Shown here: positions 16,238-22,510 of the stretch, one piece after another | Layout of the letters: every line of letters starts with the position of its first letter | Position numbering within the stretch: position 1 is the stretch's first letter | Virus record (IMG/VR): IMGVR_UViG_3300009507_000075 | Location: 1-31,565 of that record | DNA length: 31,565 nt | Strand: one strand, 5' to 3' | From: a virus | The notes under the pieces: model-generated | The model's database searches: none | Seen by the model: the letters and a program-made list of their open reading frames with translations, nothing else | What the model was told of the DNA's origin: nothing | Translations under genes and position numbers: made by a program

Positions 16238-17161
16238 TTAGTCTTCTGCCGCAAGTTTAGCAAAGTATGACAATGTGTCATCTTCACTACCCGATGCTTG
16301 GATCGTTGGTTCTGGTGCAGTCTGAGAGACTACAGTAGGTTCCGCAGATCGGATCGGTGCAGTCTCGGCAGTCTGAGTCAACAGATCATTCTTTACTGTC
16401 GCACCAGTTCCAGTTGCCTGACCTAACACAACCTCTAGTCGTGATTTTAGATCATCGTAAGACTTGTACGAAGACTCCGCAACAAACTCTGACATATCAT
16501 GCAACTGATTATAAGTTGCTTCTAGTTTAGTCTCATCTGCATCCAATAGTGCCGCAGTTGATTTAAACTCTGACTTATCATAGTTACGATATCCCGCAAC
16601 ATTACGAATCTTCAACTGGAAGTCAGCACCCAACCAGAAATCAAATGGGTTCACCGGAGTTTCGCCAGGAAATTGAGGTTGCATCACATCCATAATCTTA
16701 TCAAAGATTTTCTTACCAAAGTCATAAAGGAATACTTTACCTTCATTGGCAGGATTGGATGGATCACTGATTACCATGATGTTCGCGACATAGTGCAGTC
16801 TACGTTTCTGCTTACGTGCGATCTCTTTATCTTCATCAATCCCAGAGTTCCACAAACGAGAGTTGTGTTCACTCACTGGATCATTGTTACCCAGAGTAGT
16901 CAAAGACTTCTCTACATACCATTGTCCGGTGGGACCTTTAAAGAAATGGTCAAAGTAACGTACCCAAGGTAGTTCTTGACCTTCTGCGGCAGGAAGAAAA
17001 CGAATCTGTGCGAAACCATTACCATTGTCATCAACAGTAGGTTTCCAGAAACGCAGGTCTTCGTATTTGTTTTTAGATTGTGTTACCCCTGAGACTTGCT
17101 GTGCCGCTTGTGCCAGTTTTGACACGTCTAGGGAATTAGATTTTAGGTTTGCAAAAGACAT
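16238..17161 (-). CDS. 32: Single-stranded DNA binding protein gp32
   Basis: The protein has 307 residues when started at 17161 (MSFANLKSNSLDVSKL), with GGAG 9 bases upstream. An in-frame ATG 25 codons earlier gives an unlikely N-terminus lying on top of the promoter. T4 gp32 has 301 residues. The OB-fold core is represented by FWKPTVDDNGNGFAQIRFLP and VRYFDHFFKGPTGQWYVEK, and the tail ends in an acidic segment (SGSEDDTLSYFAKLAAED) that in T4 recruits replication partners. Unlike T4 gp32 (His64, Cys77, Cys87, Cys90), the protein has no cysteine at all: the expected ribbon reads KSLTTLGNNDPVSEHNSRLW. It coats ssDNA in replication, repair and recombination. Confidence 0.93.
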   Translation of the reverse strand: MSFANLKSNSLDVSKLAQAAQQVSGVTQSKNKYEDLRFWKPTVDDNGNGFAQIRFLPAAEGQELPWVRYFDHFFKGPTGQWYVEKSLTTLGNNDPVSEHNSRLWNSGIDEDKEIARKQKRRLHYVANIMVISDPSNPANEGKVFLYDFGKKIFDKIMDVMQPQFPGETPVNPFDFWLGADFQLKIRNVAGYRNYDKSEFKSTAALLDADETKLEATYNQLHDMSEFVAESSYKSYDDLKSRLEVVLGQATGTGATVKNDLLTQTAETAPIRSAEPTVVSQTAPEPTIQASGSEDDTLSYFAKLAAED

Positions 17162-17207
17162 ATTATGTTCTCCGTATATTTGCGTATTAGTTGTATTATG
17201 AGTATTA

Positions 17208-17236
17208 ATTGTATCATAACGTAATTTGAAAGTCAA
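17208..17236 (-). promoter_or_regulatory. Sigma70-like promoter for gp32
   Basis: The minus strand has TTGACT (17231-17236), a 17-base spacer, then TACAAT (17208-17213). It starts just after the gp33 stop (17242) and gives a leader of about 40 bases before the gp32 ATG. It allows gp32 to be expressed separately from the upstream operon. Confidence 0.8.
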
Positions 17237-17241
17237 TACCT

Positions 17242-17514
17242 TTATTTAGTATTTGGTAAACTTTCACTTTTTTCAAGAAAGTTGAGTTTCATTGCTTCAA
17301 ACTCAATCTTCTCTTTGATAGATATCGCGATGTATTTCTTGATATCCTCAATCTCTAGGTTATTCTTTTCACAAAGATAAACCACTGTGTCCATATAAGA
17401 CATAGACTCTTTCTTCACACAGTCTTCAACCATCTTGGTGAACTTCTTCTTGTTCATAAAAGAAGATTCATCGTTAGAAGAATCAACTCCACCCATCTGG
17501 AAATCAACTTGCAT
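17242..17514 (-). CDS. 33: Late promoter transcription accessory protein gp33-like
   Basis: The protein has 90 residues when started at ATG 17514 (MQVDFQMGG), with AAGGA upstream; an ATG 18 bases earlier is possible but lacks a good site. T4 gp33 has 112 residues. The helical body reads FTKMVEDCVKKESMSYMDTV then CEKNNLEIEDIKKYI, a pattern I know from gp33 of marine T4-like phages. gp33 bridges RNA polymerase and the sliding clamp, together with the gp55 sigma factor, to activate TATAAATA promoters, several of which are present here. It lies directly before gp32, as gp33 lies near gp32 in T4. It overlaps the upstream gene by 11 bases. Confidence 0.8.
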   Translation of the reverse strand: MQVDFQMGGVDSSNDESSFMNKKKFTKMVEDCVKKESMSYMDTVVYLCEKNNLEIEDIKKYIAISIKEKIEFEAMKLNFLEKSESLPNTK

Positions 17515-18082
17515 ATTCTTTATCCTTCTCAAATTCTAGTTCCAGTTCGCGAGTCCATACTTGTGCGATATCAGGATACCAAGTGTTGTAAGATCGTTTG
17601 GGAGTTCCGTCAGCATGGTATGCCATAGCAACACACACCTGTTGAATTCGTCCCTCACGTTGTTCACCATAACGAAAGTCTGACCATATACCACCACTAA
17701 TATATTTCTTCATATTAGAGATGTATACCTCAAGGGATATGTACTCTGCTCGTTCCTTCGCGACCTTAGAGGTTTTATAACTCTTCATACCCTTGAGTTC
17801 ATCTTGATTTGACTTCAACCATACCTTAACCTTCTTCCAGTGAAGGAAATGGTCTTCGTCTAAATCTCTGATACTATGATGGACAGACTTACTTCCATCC
17901 GCACCACGTGCTTCACGTGCCTTCGCAAGACGTTCAATTGCCGCTGCCTTCTGTTCTGGAGACATTGGTTTACGTGTGCGTTTCACTTTTTTACGTTCAA
18001 AACCTAACGCATCCAGATTTGCCTTCTTCTTTGCGTCTCTGGTACGTTTTGCTTTTTGTGCGGGTGTAAGTGTCTTTTTCAT
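17504..18082 (-). CDS. Conserved phage protein with basic N-terminus, function unknown
   Basis: This protein has 192 residues. The first 65 are strongly basic with Lys/Arg/Ala-rich helices (LTPAQKAKRTRDAKKKA, MSPEQKAAAIERLAKAREAR), suggesting nucleic-acid or RNA polymerase contact. The C-terminal half contains YISNMKKYISGGIWSDFRYG and AMAYHADGTPKRSYNTWYPD, which I associate with a conserved protein next to gp33/gp32 in marine T4-like phages. The T4 gene in this neighbourhood, gp59 (helicase loader, 217 residues), is similar in size, but I see no convincing match. A good sigma70-like promoter (18093-18121) lies directly upstream. Confidence 0.7.
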   Translation of the reverse strand: MKKTLTPAQKAKRTRDAKKKANLDALGFERKKVKRTRKPMSPEQKAAAIERLAKAREARGADGSKSVHHSIRDLDEDHFLHWKKVKVWLKSNQDELKGMKSYKTSKVAKERAEYISLEVYISNMKKYISGGIWSDFRYGEQREGRIQQVCVAMAYHADGTPKRSYNTWYPDIAQVWTRELELEFEKDKEYAS

Positions 18083-18092
18083 AATATTATAT

Positions 18093-18121
18093 AGTATACA
18101 TTAAACTGCGTTAAAAGTCAA
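18093..18121 (-). promoter_or_regulatory. Sigma70-like promoter
   Basis: The minus strand has TTGACT (18116-18121), a 17-base spacer and TATACT (18093-18098). It overlaps the last codons of the upstream gene ending at 18101 and drives the gene starting at 18082 and then gp33 and gp32. It shares the TATTGACTTT sequence around the -35 box with the gp32 promoter. Confidence 0.75.
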
Positions 18122-18355
18122 TAGCGAATCAACACGAAATGATCTCCAATCGTTAACACCCAAATCAAACACGCGAACCGCAACTTGGTTCTTCTCAGTA
18201 TTTGCATTGGCATCAGTCTTGGGCATCTTATCTTCTGGTATCATATCGGATACCAGTGTTGCCTTCATCTCACGTACTGCACCATCCTTCACCTTAGTGA
18301 ACGATAAGTTTACTGCACCCAGTCTCAGGGTGTTTACTATTTCTTCATAAGTCAT
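18101..18355 (-). CDS. DUF2693-like small phage protein
   Basis: The protein has 84 residues when started at ATG 18355, which has GGAG six bases upstream. That GGAG lies inside the longer reading frame beginning at 18373, so the shorter start is preferred. The pattern VNLSFTKVKDGAVREMKATL, then PEDKMPK and DWRSFRVDSL is typical of a small beta-barrel protein (DUF2693) common in T4-like phages. Its function is unknown. It overlaps the upstream gene by 11 bases. A possible TACAAT -10 box at 18381-18386 lacks a good -35. Confidence 0.75.
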   Translation of the reverse strand: MTYEEIVNTLRLGAVNLSFTKVKDGAVREMKATLVSDMIPEDKMPKTDANANTEKNQVAVRVFDLGVNDWRSFRVDSLLTFNAV

Positions 18356-18551
18356 ATTTTTCTCCATTATCACTTTTCCTATTGTAGTTTAAAAATGTGT
18401 AGTACTTGAAACACAAGAATGAAATATCTAGGCAGAATCCATCATAGAAATTAACACTAATAGATGGGGTTAACCAGAACTCTCTTTCAGATGTCCACTG
18501 ATTTACAAAACGATGTTCACGTTTGCGATCATAGTCATCAATATCGTGCAT
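18345..18551 (-). CDS. Small hypothetical protein
   Basis: This 68-residue frame has a start codon that overlaps the upstream stop by one base (TAATG), the usual coupling in this operon. The N-terminus is charged (MHDIDDYDRKREHRFVNQW). The centre is hydrophobic and aromatic (FWLTPSISVNFYDGFCLDIS, then FLCFKYYTF). It has no strong predicted membrane helix and no recognised family. The frame fits the space between its neighbours exactly, which is the main evidence that it is real. Confidence 0.55.
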   Translation of the reverse strand: MHDIDDYDRKREHRFVNQWTSEREFWLTPSISVNFYDGFCLDISFLCFKYYTFLNYNRKSDNGEKYDL

Positions 18552-19102
18552 TATGCCACACCTTCCTTAAACCATATTGGGGTTTCGGTATTCTTCCACT
18601 TTGCGAAGTCTACCTTCTCTTTGATGTAGTAGAAACGGTATGCTTCTACAGGGTCTTCACGTTTGCAATACTCAGGCATTGCTTGTGCGAATTTGGTAAG
18701 TCTTACGACTTGTTTAATATTACGTGGTGCAAACCACAGGTAACCACCTAACTTATCATAGGTAGCATGAACACGTCCGTATCGTTTCTCATACTCCTTT
18801 GCAGTTGCTTGGAAGTGTTTGAACAACCATCGGTAGTTCTTGTCGTTCTCACGAGTCCAGATATTGGACGGGTGATTGACATGAGATGCTTTGTACAAAT
18901 CGTTTTGACGTGCATCTTCTTTCAGTCTCCATCGTTTGATGTTACGACCATTCTTGGTCTTGTCTGTGTACAACTCACCGTCTAGTACACGATGTGCAGT
19001 AGACAGCATCTGACCGTACTCAGTGACCATCTTGACCACGTGTTTGTCACACATCATCTGTGCGGCAACAATAGGGTCATTGTCTAGGTGAAATATATTC
19101 AT
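18551..19102 (-). CDS. Conserved phage protein (MNIF type), function unknown
   Basis: This 183-residue protein begins MNIFHLDNDPIVAAQMMCDK and continues HVVKMVTEYGQMLSTAHRVL, an N-terminus I recognise from a protein common in large phages and some bacteria. Further conserved-looking parts are SHVNHPSNIWTRENDKNYRW and GGYLWFAPRN. Histidines at about 5, 21, 38, 74 and 77, with several acidic residues, would suit a metal-dependent or nuclease-type site, but this is speculation. Database entries sometimes relate such proteins to pyrimidine-dimer glycosylases; I cannot confirm that here. It overlaps the upstream gene by four bases. Confidence 0.7.
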   Translation of the reverse strand: MNIFHLDNDPIVAAQMMCDKHVVKMVTEYGQMLSTAHRVLDGELYTDKTKNGRNIKRWRLKEDARQNDLYKASHVNHPSNIWTRENDKNYRWLFKHFQATAKEYEKRYGRVHATYDKLGGYLWFAPRNIKQVVRLTKFAQAMPEYCKREDPVEAYRFYYIKEKVDFAKWKNTETPIWFKEGVA

Positions 19103-19380
19103 AGTAACGATATCTCCGCAAGATATTGTTCAACATCACCCATTGTGAGATTACCAATAACATCATTAGTTATGTGTGTATCATAACACAGGTCACCATC
19201 ATTGTCAAGTACCGCAATCTCATAGAGACCTTTTCTGCCTCCAAAGGACATATCATGCTTGACCACAGAGGCACCATAACCATTATCAAATTTATAGACG
19301 AGTTGATACCCATTCAATTCTGGCATATCAAACTTCTCAATTGTGCAACCACCTTGGATTGATTTAACTTCCGATTGCAT
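19099..19380 (-). CDS. Small conserved hypothetical protein
   Basis: This 93-residue acidic protein contains GYQLVYKFDNGYGASVVKHD (about 24-43), then GLYEIAVLDNDGDLCYDTHI and a C-terminal helix GDVEQYLAEI. The YKFDNGYGASVV...GLYEIAVL pattern is familiar from small proteins of many phages, without known function. It overlaps both neighbours (17 bases upstream, four downstream), consistent with coupled translation in an early operon. Confidence 0.65.
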   Translation of the reverse strand: MQSEVKSIQGGCTIEKFDMPELNGYQLVYKFDNGYGASVVKHDMSFGGRKGLYEIAVLDNDGDLCYDTHITNDVIGNLTMGDVEQYLAEISLL

Positions 19381-19606
19381 TATAGTATCCCTCTGCCATC
19401 ACACGATATTTTAATTCATTTGAAACTTGTTCTTTGACATAGAGTTCGGAACCAGTAAACCATTGACACGCATCACGCATATCATTCAGTTCTGATGTAG
19501 GGATGACAGTGTCAATCGGCATCTTCCAGTTCTCCATACCCTCGGTGAGTATATCAAACTTCTCGGTCAGAACGTCAATGCGTTCTTGGGTTGCGAAGGT
19601 AATCAT
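19364..19606 (-). CDS. Small hypothetical protein
   Basis: This 80-residue protein is mostly helical (RIDVLTEKFDILTEGMENW), followed by PTSELNDMRDACQWFTGSEL and EQVSNELKYRVMAEGYYNAI. No family is recognised. Its stop lies inside the next gene and its start overlaps the upstream stop by four bases (ATGA). These tight couplings support it as a real early gene. Confidence 0.6.
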   Translation of the reverse strand: MITFATQERIDVLTEKFDILTEGMENWKMPIDTVIPTSELNDMRDACQWFTGSELYVKEQVSNELKYRVMAEGYYNAIGS

Positions 19607-19821
19607 ACATAAACCTCCGTGTTGAAGACTTCACGTTCCTGATACATACCAGTGACCTCGGTACTCTCTCTACGAGCAACAACATAGGTATTCTCATACC
19701 CATAGTTCTCTAACTGTGACTGGTAGGTAAACGCAGTCTCACGGTCATAACAGGGAGTAAAGAAACCTGCAAGGGGTTTCTCGGTTTCGGCACAACGAAC
19801 TACATAAGTTACTTCAGACAT
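19603..19821 (-). CDS. Small hypothetical protein
   Basis: This 72-residue protein begins MSEVTYVVRCAETEKPLAGF and continues with YDRETAFTYQSQLENYGYEN, which looks like a small alpha/beta protein. No family is recognised. It is the first gene after the strong promoter at 19857-19886, with a leader of about 30 bases containing GAGTG, so it is probably expressed early and strongly. Confidence 0.6.
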   Translation of the reverse strand: MSEVTYVVRCAETEKPLAGFFTPCYDRETAFTYQSQLENYGYENTYVVARRESTEVTGMYQEREVFNTEVYV

Positions 19822-19856
19822 AATATACTCACTCTTCTCATTATCAATACAAGGGT

Positions 19857-19886
19857 ATTATAGCACACTCTTGGGGGCATTGTCAA
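19857..19886 (-). promoter_or_regulatory. Strong sigma70 consensus promoter
   Basis: The minus strand has perfect TTGACA (19881-19886), an 18-base spacer and perfect TATAAT (19857-19862). It drives the genes starting at 19821 and below. The whole promoter lies inside the last ten codons of the 58-residue gene ending at 19858, whose stop codon is part of the -10 box. Confidence 0.9.
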
Positions 19887-20034
19887 GTAAAAACTCCATA
19901 TTTTTTTCAATATATTCATCCAAGGTCAACAAAGGTTCGCCATATGCATCACGTTCTATACAGTTCTCTTGATACATCTCATTTGCGAATATATCAAATG
20001 GGGTACGAGGGTCTGGATTTAGTAGATTTTCCAT
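19858..20034 (-). CDS. Small hypothetical protein, 58 residues
   Basis: ATG at 20034 follows the stop of the previous gene after one base. The frame encodes MENLLNPDPRTPFDIFANEM, then an acidic stretch with LTLDEYIEKNMEFLLDN, and stops at 19858-19860. No family is recognised. There is no clear Shine-Dalgarno sequence apart from GGAAAA, so translation is probably coupled to the upstream gene. The gene fills what would otherwise be a 200-base gap in a region with almost no non-coding DNA. Its 3' end doubles as the promoter for the next gene. Confidence 0.65.
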   Translation of the reverse strand: MENLLNPDPRTPFDIFANEMYQENCIERDAYGEPLLTLDEYIEKNMEFLLDNAPKSVL

Positions 20035-20035
20035 G

Positions 20036-20329
20036 TTATTTTCCTATATGTTTAATGTCGGATTGGGGTATTACTTGATAGGCACCCTTGTTGAATGCAG
20101 GTGCGACAGTGAACTTCTTGGATTCCTCTAGTTTGTATGAGGTATCATTGGTTTGGGTATATCCCATATCATTACGAGAAGGATACTTCTCACGATGGGT
20201 GTCACGGTGTACAGAGACTGATTCTAGGGGTTTAAACTCTGGTTTGTACCGTTTGGTCTTAGTCCACGCATTGGTCTTACGTTTGCGTCCTGATGCATCA
20301 TACCGCATTGCCCCATTGAATGTTTGCAT
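20036..20329 (-). CDS. Conserved early protein, function unknown
   Basis: The protein has 97 residues when started at ATG 20329 (MQTFNGAMRYDASGRKRKTN), with AGAGGA about eight bases upstream. A longer frame from 20434 would run through the promoter and is rejected. The C-terminus KKFTVAPAFNKGAYQVIPQS matches a motif I know from a small basic protein widespread in T4-like phages of marine bacteria. The N-terminal half is rich in Lys and Arg, so nucleic-acid binding is possible. It is the first gene of the leftward early cluster. Confidence 0.7.
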   Translation of the reverse strand: MQTFNGAMRYDASGRKRKTNAWTKTKRYKPEFKPLESVSVHRDTHREKYPSRNDMGYTQTNDTSYKLEESKKFTVAPAFNKGAYQVIPQSDIKHIGK

Positions 20330-20360
20330 ATCATTTCCTCTTTCTCTCACTATTATACAT

Positions 20361-20389
20361 ATAATACACGAATCAGCATACTTTGTCAA
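20361..20389 (-). promoter_or_regulatory. Sigma70-like promoter of the leftward early operon
   Basis: The minus strand has TTGACA (20384-20389), a 17-base spacer and TATTAT (20361-20366). A second TATAAT-like sequence lies just downstream. It drives the gene starting at 20329. Back to back with it, 20 bases away, is the late promoter at 20410 pointing right. Confidence 0.8.
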
Positions 20390-20409
20390 GTACTTTAAGT
20401 AAAAAACCT

Positions 20410-20417
20410 TATAAATA
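20410..20417 (+). promoter_or_regulatory. T4-type late promoter TATAAATA
   Basis: This is a perfect plus-strand TATAAATA. The predicted start of transcription is near 20423, just before the AGGAG ribosome binding site (20425-20429) of the gene at 20437. The leader is only about 14 bases. It drives the rightward operon up to 23190. Confidence 0.8.
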
Positions 20418-20436
20418 GATGAACAGGAGAACAATT

Positions 20437-20703
20437 ATGACAGAACTATTTGACTTTGGGTTTACACTTGTAGATGAGAATGAACTGGACGCAGTGCAGA
20501 ATGCACAGGCACAGGTTAAGAATGTCTCTACATCTGTCTCCGAGACACAAGAAAAATTAGACAGTTTGTTCAATGCGATTCAACCCCTACTGAACAACCT
20601 CAAACAGAACCCAGAGAAAGAGTACATACTCTGGCCAAACAGACTAGAGAAGATAGAACTGTTTGAAGACCATATTCAGACGATCTACTCAGGAACAAAG
20701 TAA
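20437..20703 (+). CDS. Conserved small phage protein, possibly virion-associated
   Basis: The protein has 88 residues from ATG 20437, which has AGGAG seven bases upstream; an in-frame ATG 18 bases earlier would precede the ribosome binding site. An acidic N-terminus (TELFDFGFTLVDENELDAV) is followed by a coiled-coil-like helix (about 20-55) and the motif QNPEKEYILWPNRLEKIELF (about 59-78). I have seen this last motif in small proteins of T4-like marine phages, with no established function. Late promoter control suggests a role in assembly or in virions. Confidence 0.7.
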   Translation: MTELFDFGFTLVDENELDAVQNAQAQVKNVSTSVSETQEKLDSLFNAIQPLLNNLKQNPEKEYILWPNRLEKIELFEDHIQTIYSGTK

Positions 20704-21512
20704 TGATTCTATATAGAACCCAACCTAAGAATTCTATAGAGAACACTATCGTCAATCTCGCGACCAAGGAAAAGTTGCTAGAAGACTTCCGTGATAGTGT
20801 ACCAAAGTTTCAAGGTAAGGATACTAAGTTTTCAGACATAACTACCCTCGTAACAGACGCATCCATCTTGGATGGCATGATTGCAACTTCGGGTTATCAA
20901 AACATTCTTGTGGTACCTTCGTTTCAAGATCACGAATACAGTAGACTAAGAGATCGTAACTATCGTCCAATTAACAGTGCGGGAGACCACCTCTTTCCTG
21001 TTGTACATATGATAAACGAAACGCATGGCAACCTCTATGTTGCACAACCCAAGGTGGGTAATATCTTCACTGAAATATACGAGAAGTATGATGTCAATAT
21101 GATAAGAAGTGATAGTTGGTTCAAAATAGATAGTTCTTTTAAAATGCCTAAGACTGATGTAAAGTTTGATGCTGTTGTCCTACTAGGAAACGAAGGTATC
21201 AAGAGAGGCAGTTTCCGTGCTCAAGATGTCAAGAAGAAGTTTGCAAAGTATTGTACTGACAACTTCCAATTGGTTGATGTCTATCGTGGTGATCTACGGA
21301 AACTTAATGGTGGTAGTAAAGAGAAACCCAATGCTATTAATCGTCTAATTACATCGGTAAACACCCCAAAAGTTATATATTCTCCCAAGGAAAAGTTCGG
21401 TATCTCTTCAGAGGTCTTAGAGCAACTCCAGACCTTGAAAGGACAATTACAGTATCATCGTCTTGTGGACAATTTAAAAACTATAGATCAATGGTATAAA
21501 GTTTATGAGTAA
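20703..21512 (+). CDS. Unknown protein, first of a tandem paralogous pair
   Basis: This 269-residue protein's start overlaps the upstream stop by one base. Its body contains ATSGYQNILVVPSFQDHEYS (about 61-80) and, later, VKFDAVVLLGNEGIKRGSF with KFAKYCTDNFQLVDVYRGDL. The following gene has matching blocks in the same order. The alternation of hydrophobic strands (ILVVPSF, FDAVVLLG) with helices suggests a Rossmann-like alpha/beta fold. A methyltransferase-type fold is conceivable, but no SAM-binding glycine motif is visible. I cannot assign a function. Confidence 0.6.
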   Translation: MILYRTQPKNSIENTIVNLATKEKLLEDFRDSVPKFQGKDTKFSDITTLVTDASILDGMIATSGYQNILVVPSFQDHEYSRLRDRNYRPINSAGDHLFPVVHMINETHGNLYVAQPKVGNIFTEIYEKYDVNMIRSDSWFKIDSSFKMPKTDVKFDAVVLLGNEGIKRGSFRAQDVKKKFAKYCTDNFQLVDVYRGDLRKLNGGSKEKPNAINRLITSVNTPKVIYSPKEKFGISSEVLEQLQTLKGQLQYHRLVDNLKTIDQWYKVYE

Positions 21513-22350
21513 CGATAAGTTTTTTGTTGTAAAGTCTTCGGATGGGGGTGAGGTTCATAGTCGCATTCTCACCCAAGATGGTATCACTGATTTGTACAAT
21601 AAGGTAATGGAAGTCATTGCAGGACATCCCTCTTATGATTACACAGAGGAAGACATGTTCGTCAAGATGCTCATTTTGCAGGGCATATGTGTATCCAACA
21701 TTATCGCAATGATGGGATATTCTAAGATACTTGTAGTACCTTCATTCAGAAACAGTAAATTTCCTTCGTTATATAATCATGGTGACCAAGACGTTAGATA
21801 CAACCTCATCAACAACCTTTGGCCAGTCATCAACTCATTCTTTGGGCAAGACCCACATATATACTACACATTCCCTAGTGACCATGTATCATTCTGTCGC
21901 GACCTTGCCAGAGATTTCCATGTTGACAATGTAGTCTGTAATAAACGATATGTGATGGGAGATGATACATTCTGGGTAGAGAACGAAGGTATTGAGTTTG
22001 ATGCGGTGTTCCTTGCGGGACAACCCATTGATGACGGAGTGACATTTGCAGCGGCAGATATCAAAGCAGACTTTGCGTCTATATGTACCGAGGACTTTGA
22101 TCTCATTGAGATGTATGACGAGGAAGGTGTAGATGGACTTTCACTGCGTAATCACTTAAAGAATAACACATTGAAATCACACGAGATGCCACCAAGACGC
22201 ACCAGACTAACAGGTGAGGAAAAGGACATTCGTGAAATTTGTGAATATATAAATAACAATACTGTAAAGATAAACCCAACAGAAGGGAATCTGGCAAACA
22301 TAGTACCAAGATTGTCAACCCTATTCCAAAGAGAACTAAAAGTTTACTAG
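21505..22350 (+). CDS. Unknown protein, second of a tandem paralogous pair
   Basis: This 281-residue protein overlaps the preceding gene by eight bases. It shares three blocks with it: MMGYSKILVVPSFRNSKFPS (about 68-87), IEFDAVFLAGQPIDDGVTF, and KADFASICTEDFDLIEMYDE. Lengths and block spacing are similar, so the two arose by duplication and have diverged strongly. Function is unknown. A TATAAATA sequence at 22248-22255 lies inside its 3' part and could feed the next small gene. Confidence 0.6.
   Translation: MSNDKFFVVKSSDGGEVHSRILTQDGITDLYNKVMEVIAGHPSYDYTEEDMFVKMLILQGICVSNIIAMMGYSKILVVPSFRNSKFPSLYNHGDQDVRYNLINNLWPVINSFFGQDPHIYYTFPSDHVSFCRDLARDFHVDNVVCNKRYVMGDDTFWVENEGIEFDAVFLAGQPIDDGVTFAAADIKADFASICTEDFDLIEMYDEEGVDGLSLRNHLKNNTLKSHEMPPRRTRLTGEEKDIREICEYINNNTVKINPTEGNLANIVPRLSTLFQRELKVY
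22248..22255 (+). promoter_or_regulatory. Possible internal late promoter TATAAATA
   Basis: This is a perfect TATAAATA within coding sequence (codons for Glu-Tyr-Ile-Asn), about 105 bases before the small gene at 22361. It could be a true secondary late promoter or a chance match in AT-rich codons. No leader feature supports it. Confidence 0.35.
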
Positions 22351-22360
22351 AGGACACACA

Positions 22361-22510
22361 ATGGAAAAGTTAAACGAACTAAAAGAATTAATCGTTGAAA
22401 AACACGATGATCTATATCACTACGCACTACTCAAGGCAAACCTTGGTACCAGAGCAGTAGCATTCATTGAAGGTGTGGTGGTAGCACTATTACTGGTGTG
22501 GATTCTCTAA
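22361..22510 (+). CDS. 49-residue predicted membrane peptide
   Basis: ATG at 22361 is preceded by AGAGGA about nine bases upstream. The peptide has a charged helix (MEKLNELKELIVEKHDDLYH), then a hydrophobic C-terminal segment (AVAFIEGVVVALLLVWIL, about 32-49) long enough to span a membrane once. Its stop overlaps the next start by one base (TAATG). Function is unknown. Its size and layout allow a holin-like, inhibitor or membrane-anchor role, but nothing in the sequence chooses between these. Confidence 0.6.
   Translation: MEKLNELKELIVEKHDDLYHYALLKANLGTRAVAFIEGVVVALLLVWIL

Noticed and set aside
17162-17236. 25-codon N-terminal extension of gp32
   Set aside because: This stretch contains the -10 box and leader of the gp32 promoter. 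The ATG at 17161 has a proper GGAG and gives the expected MSFANLK start.
18375-18415. Fifth sigma70-like promoter (TACAAT at 18381-18386) ahead of the DUF2693-like gene
   Set aside because: The -10 box is good, but the best -35 is TTCAAG at 18 bases, too weak to list as a promoter.
20330-20434. 35-codon N-terminal extension of the early gene ending at 20036
   Set aside because: It would cover the early promoter and encodes a Cys/Ile/Tyr-rich sequence unlike the rest. The ATG at 20329 has a good ribosome binding site.
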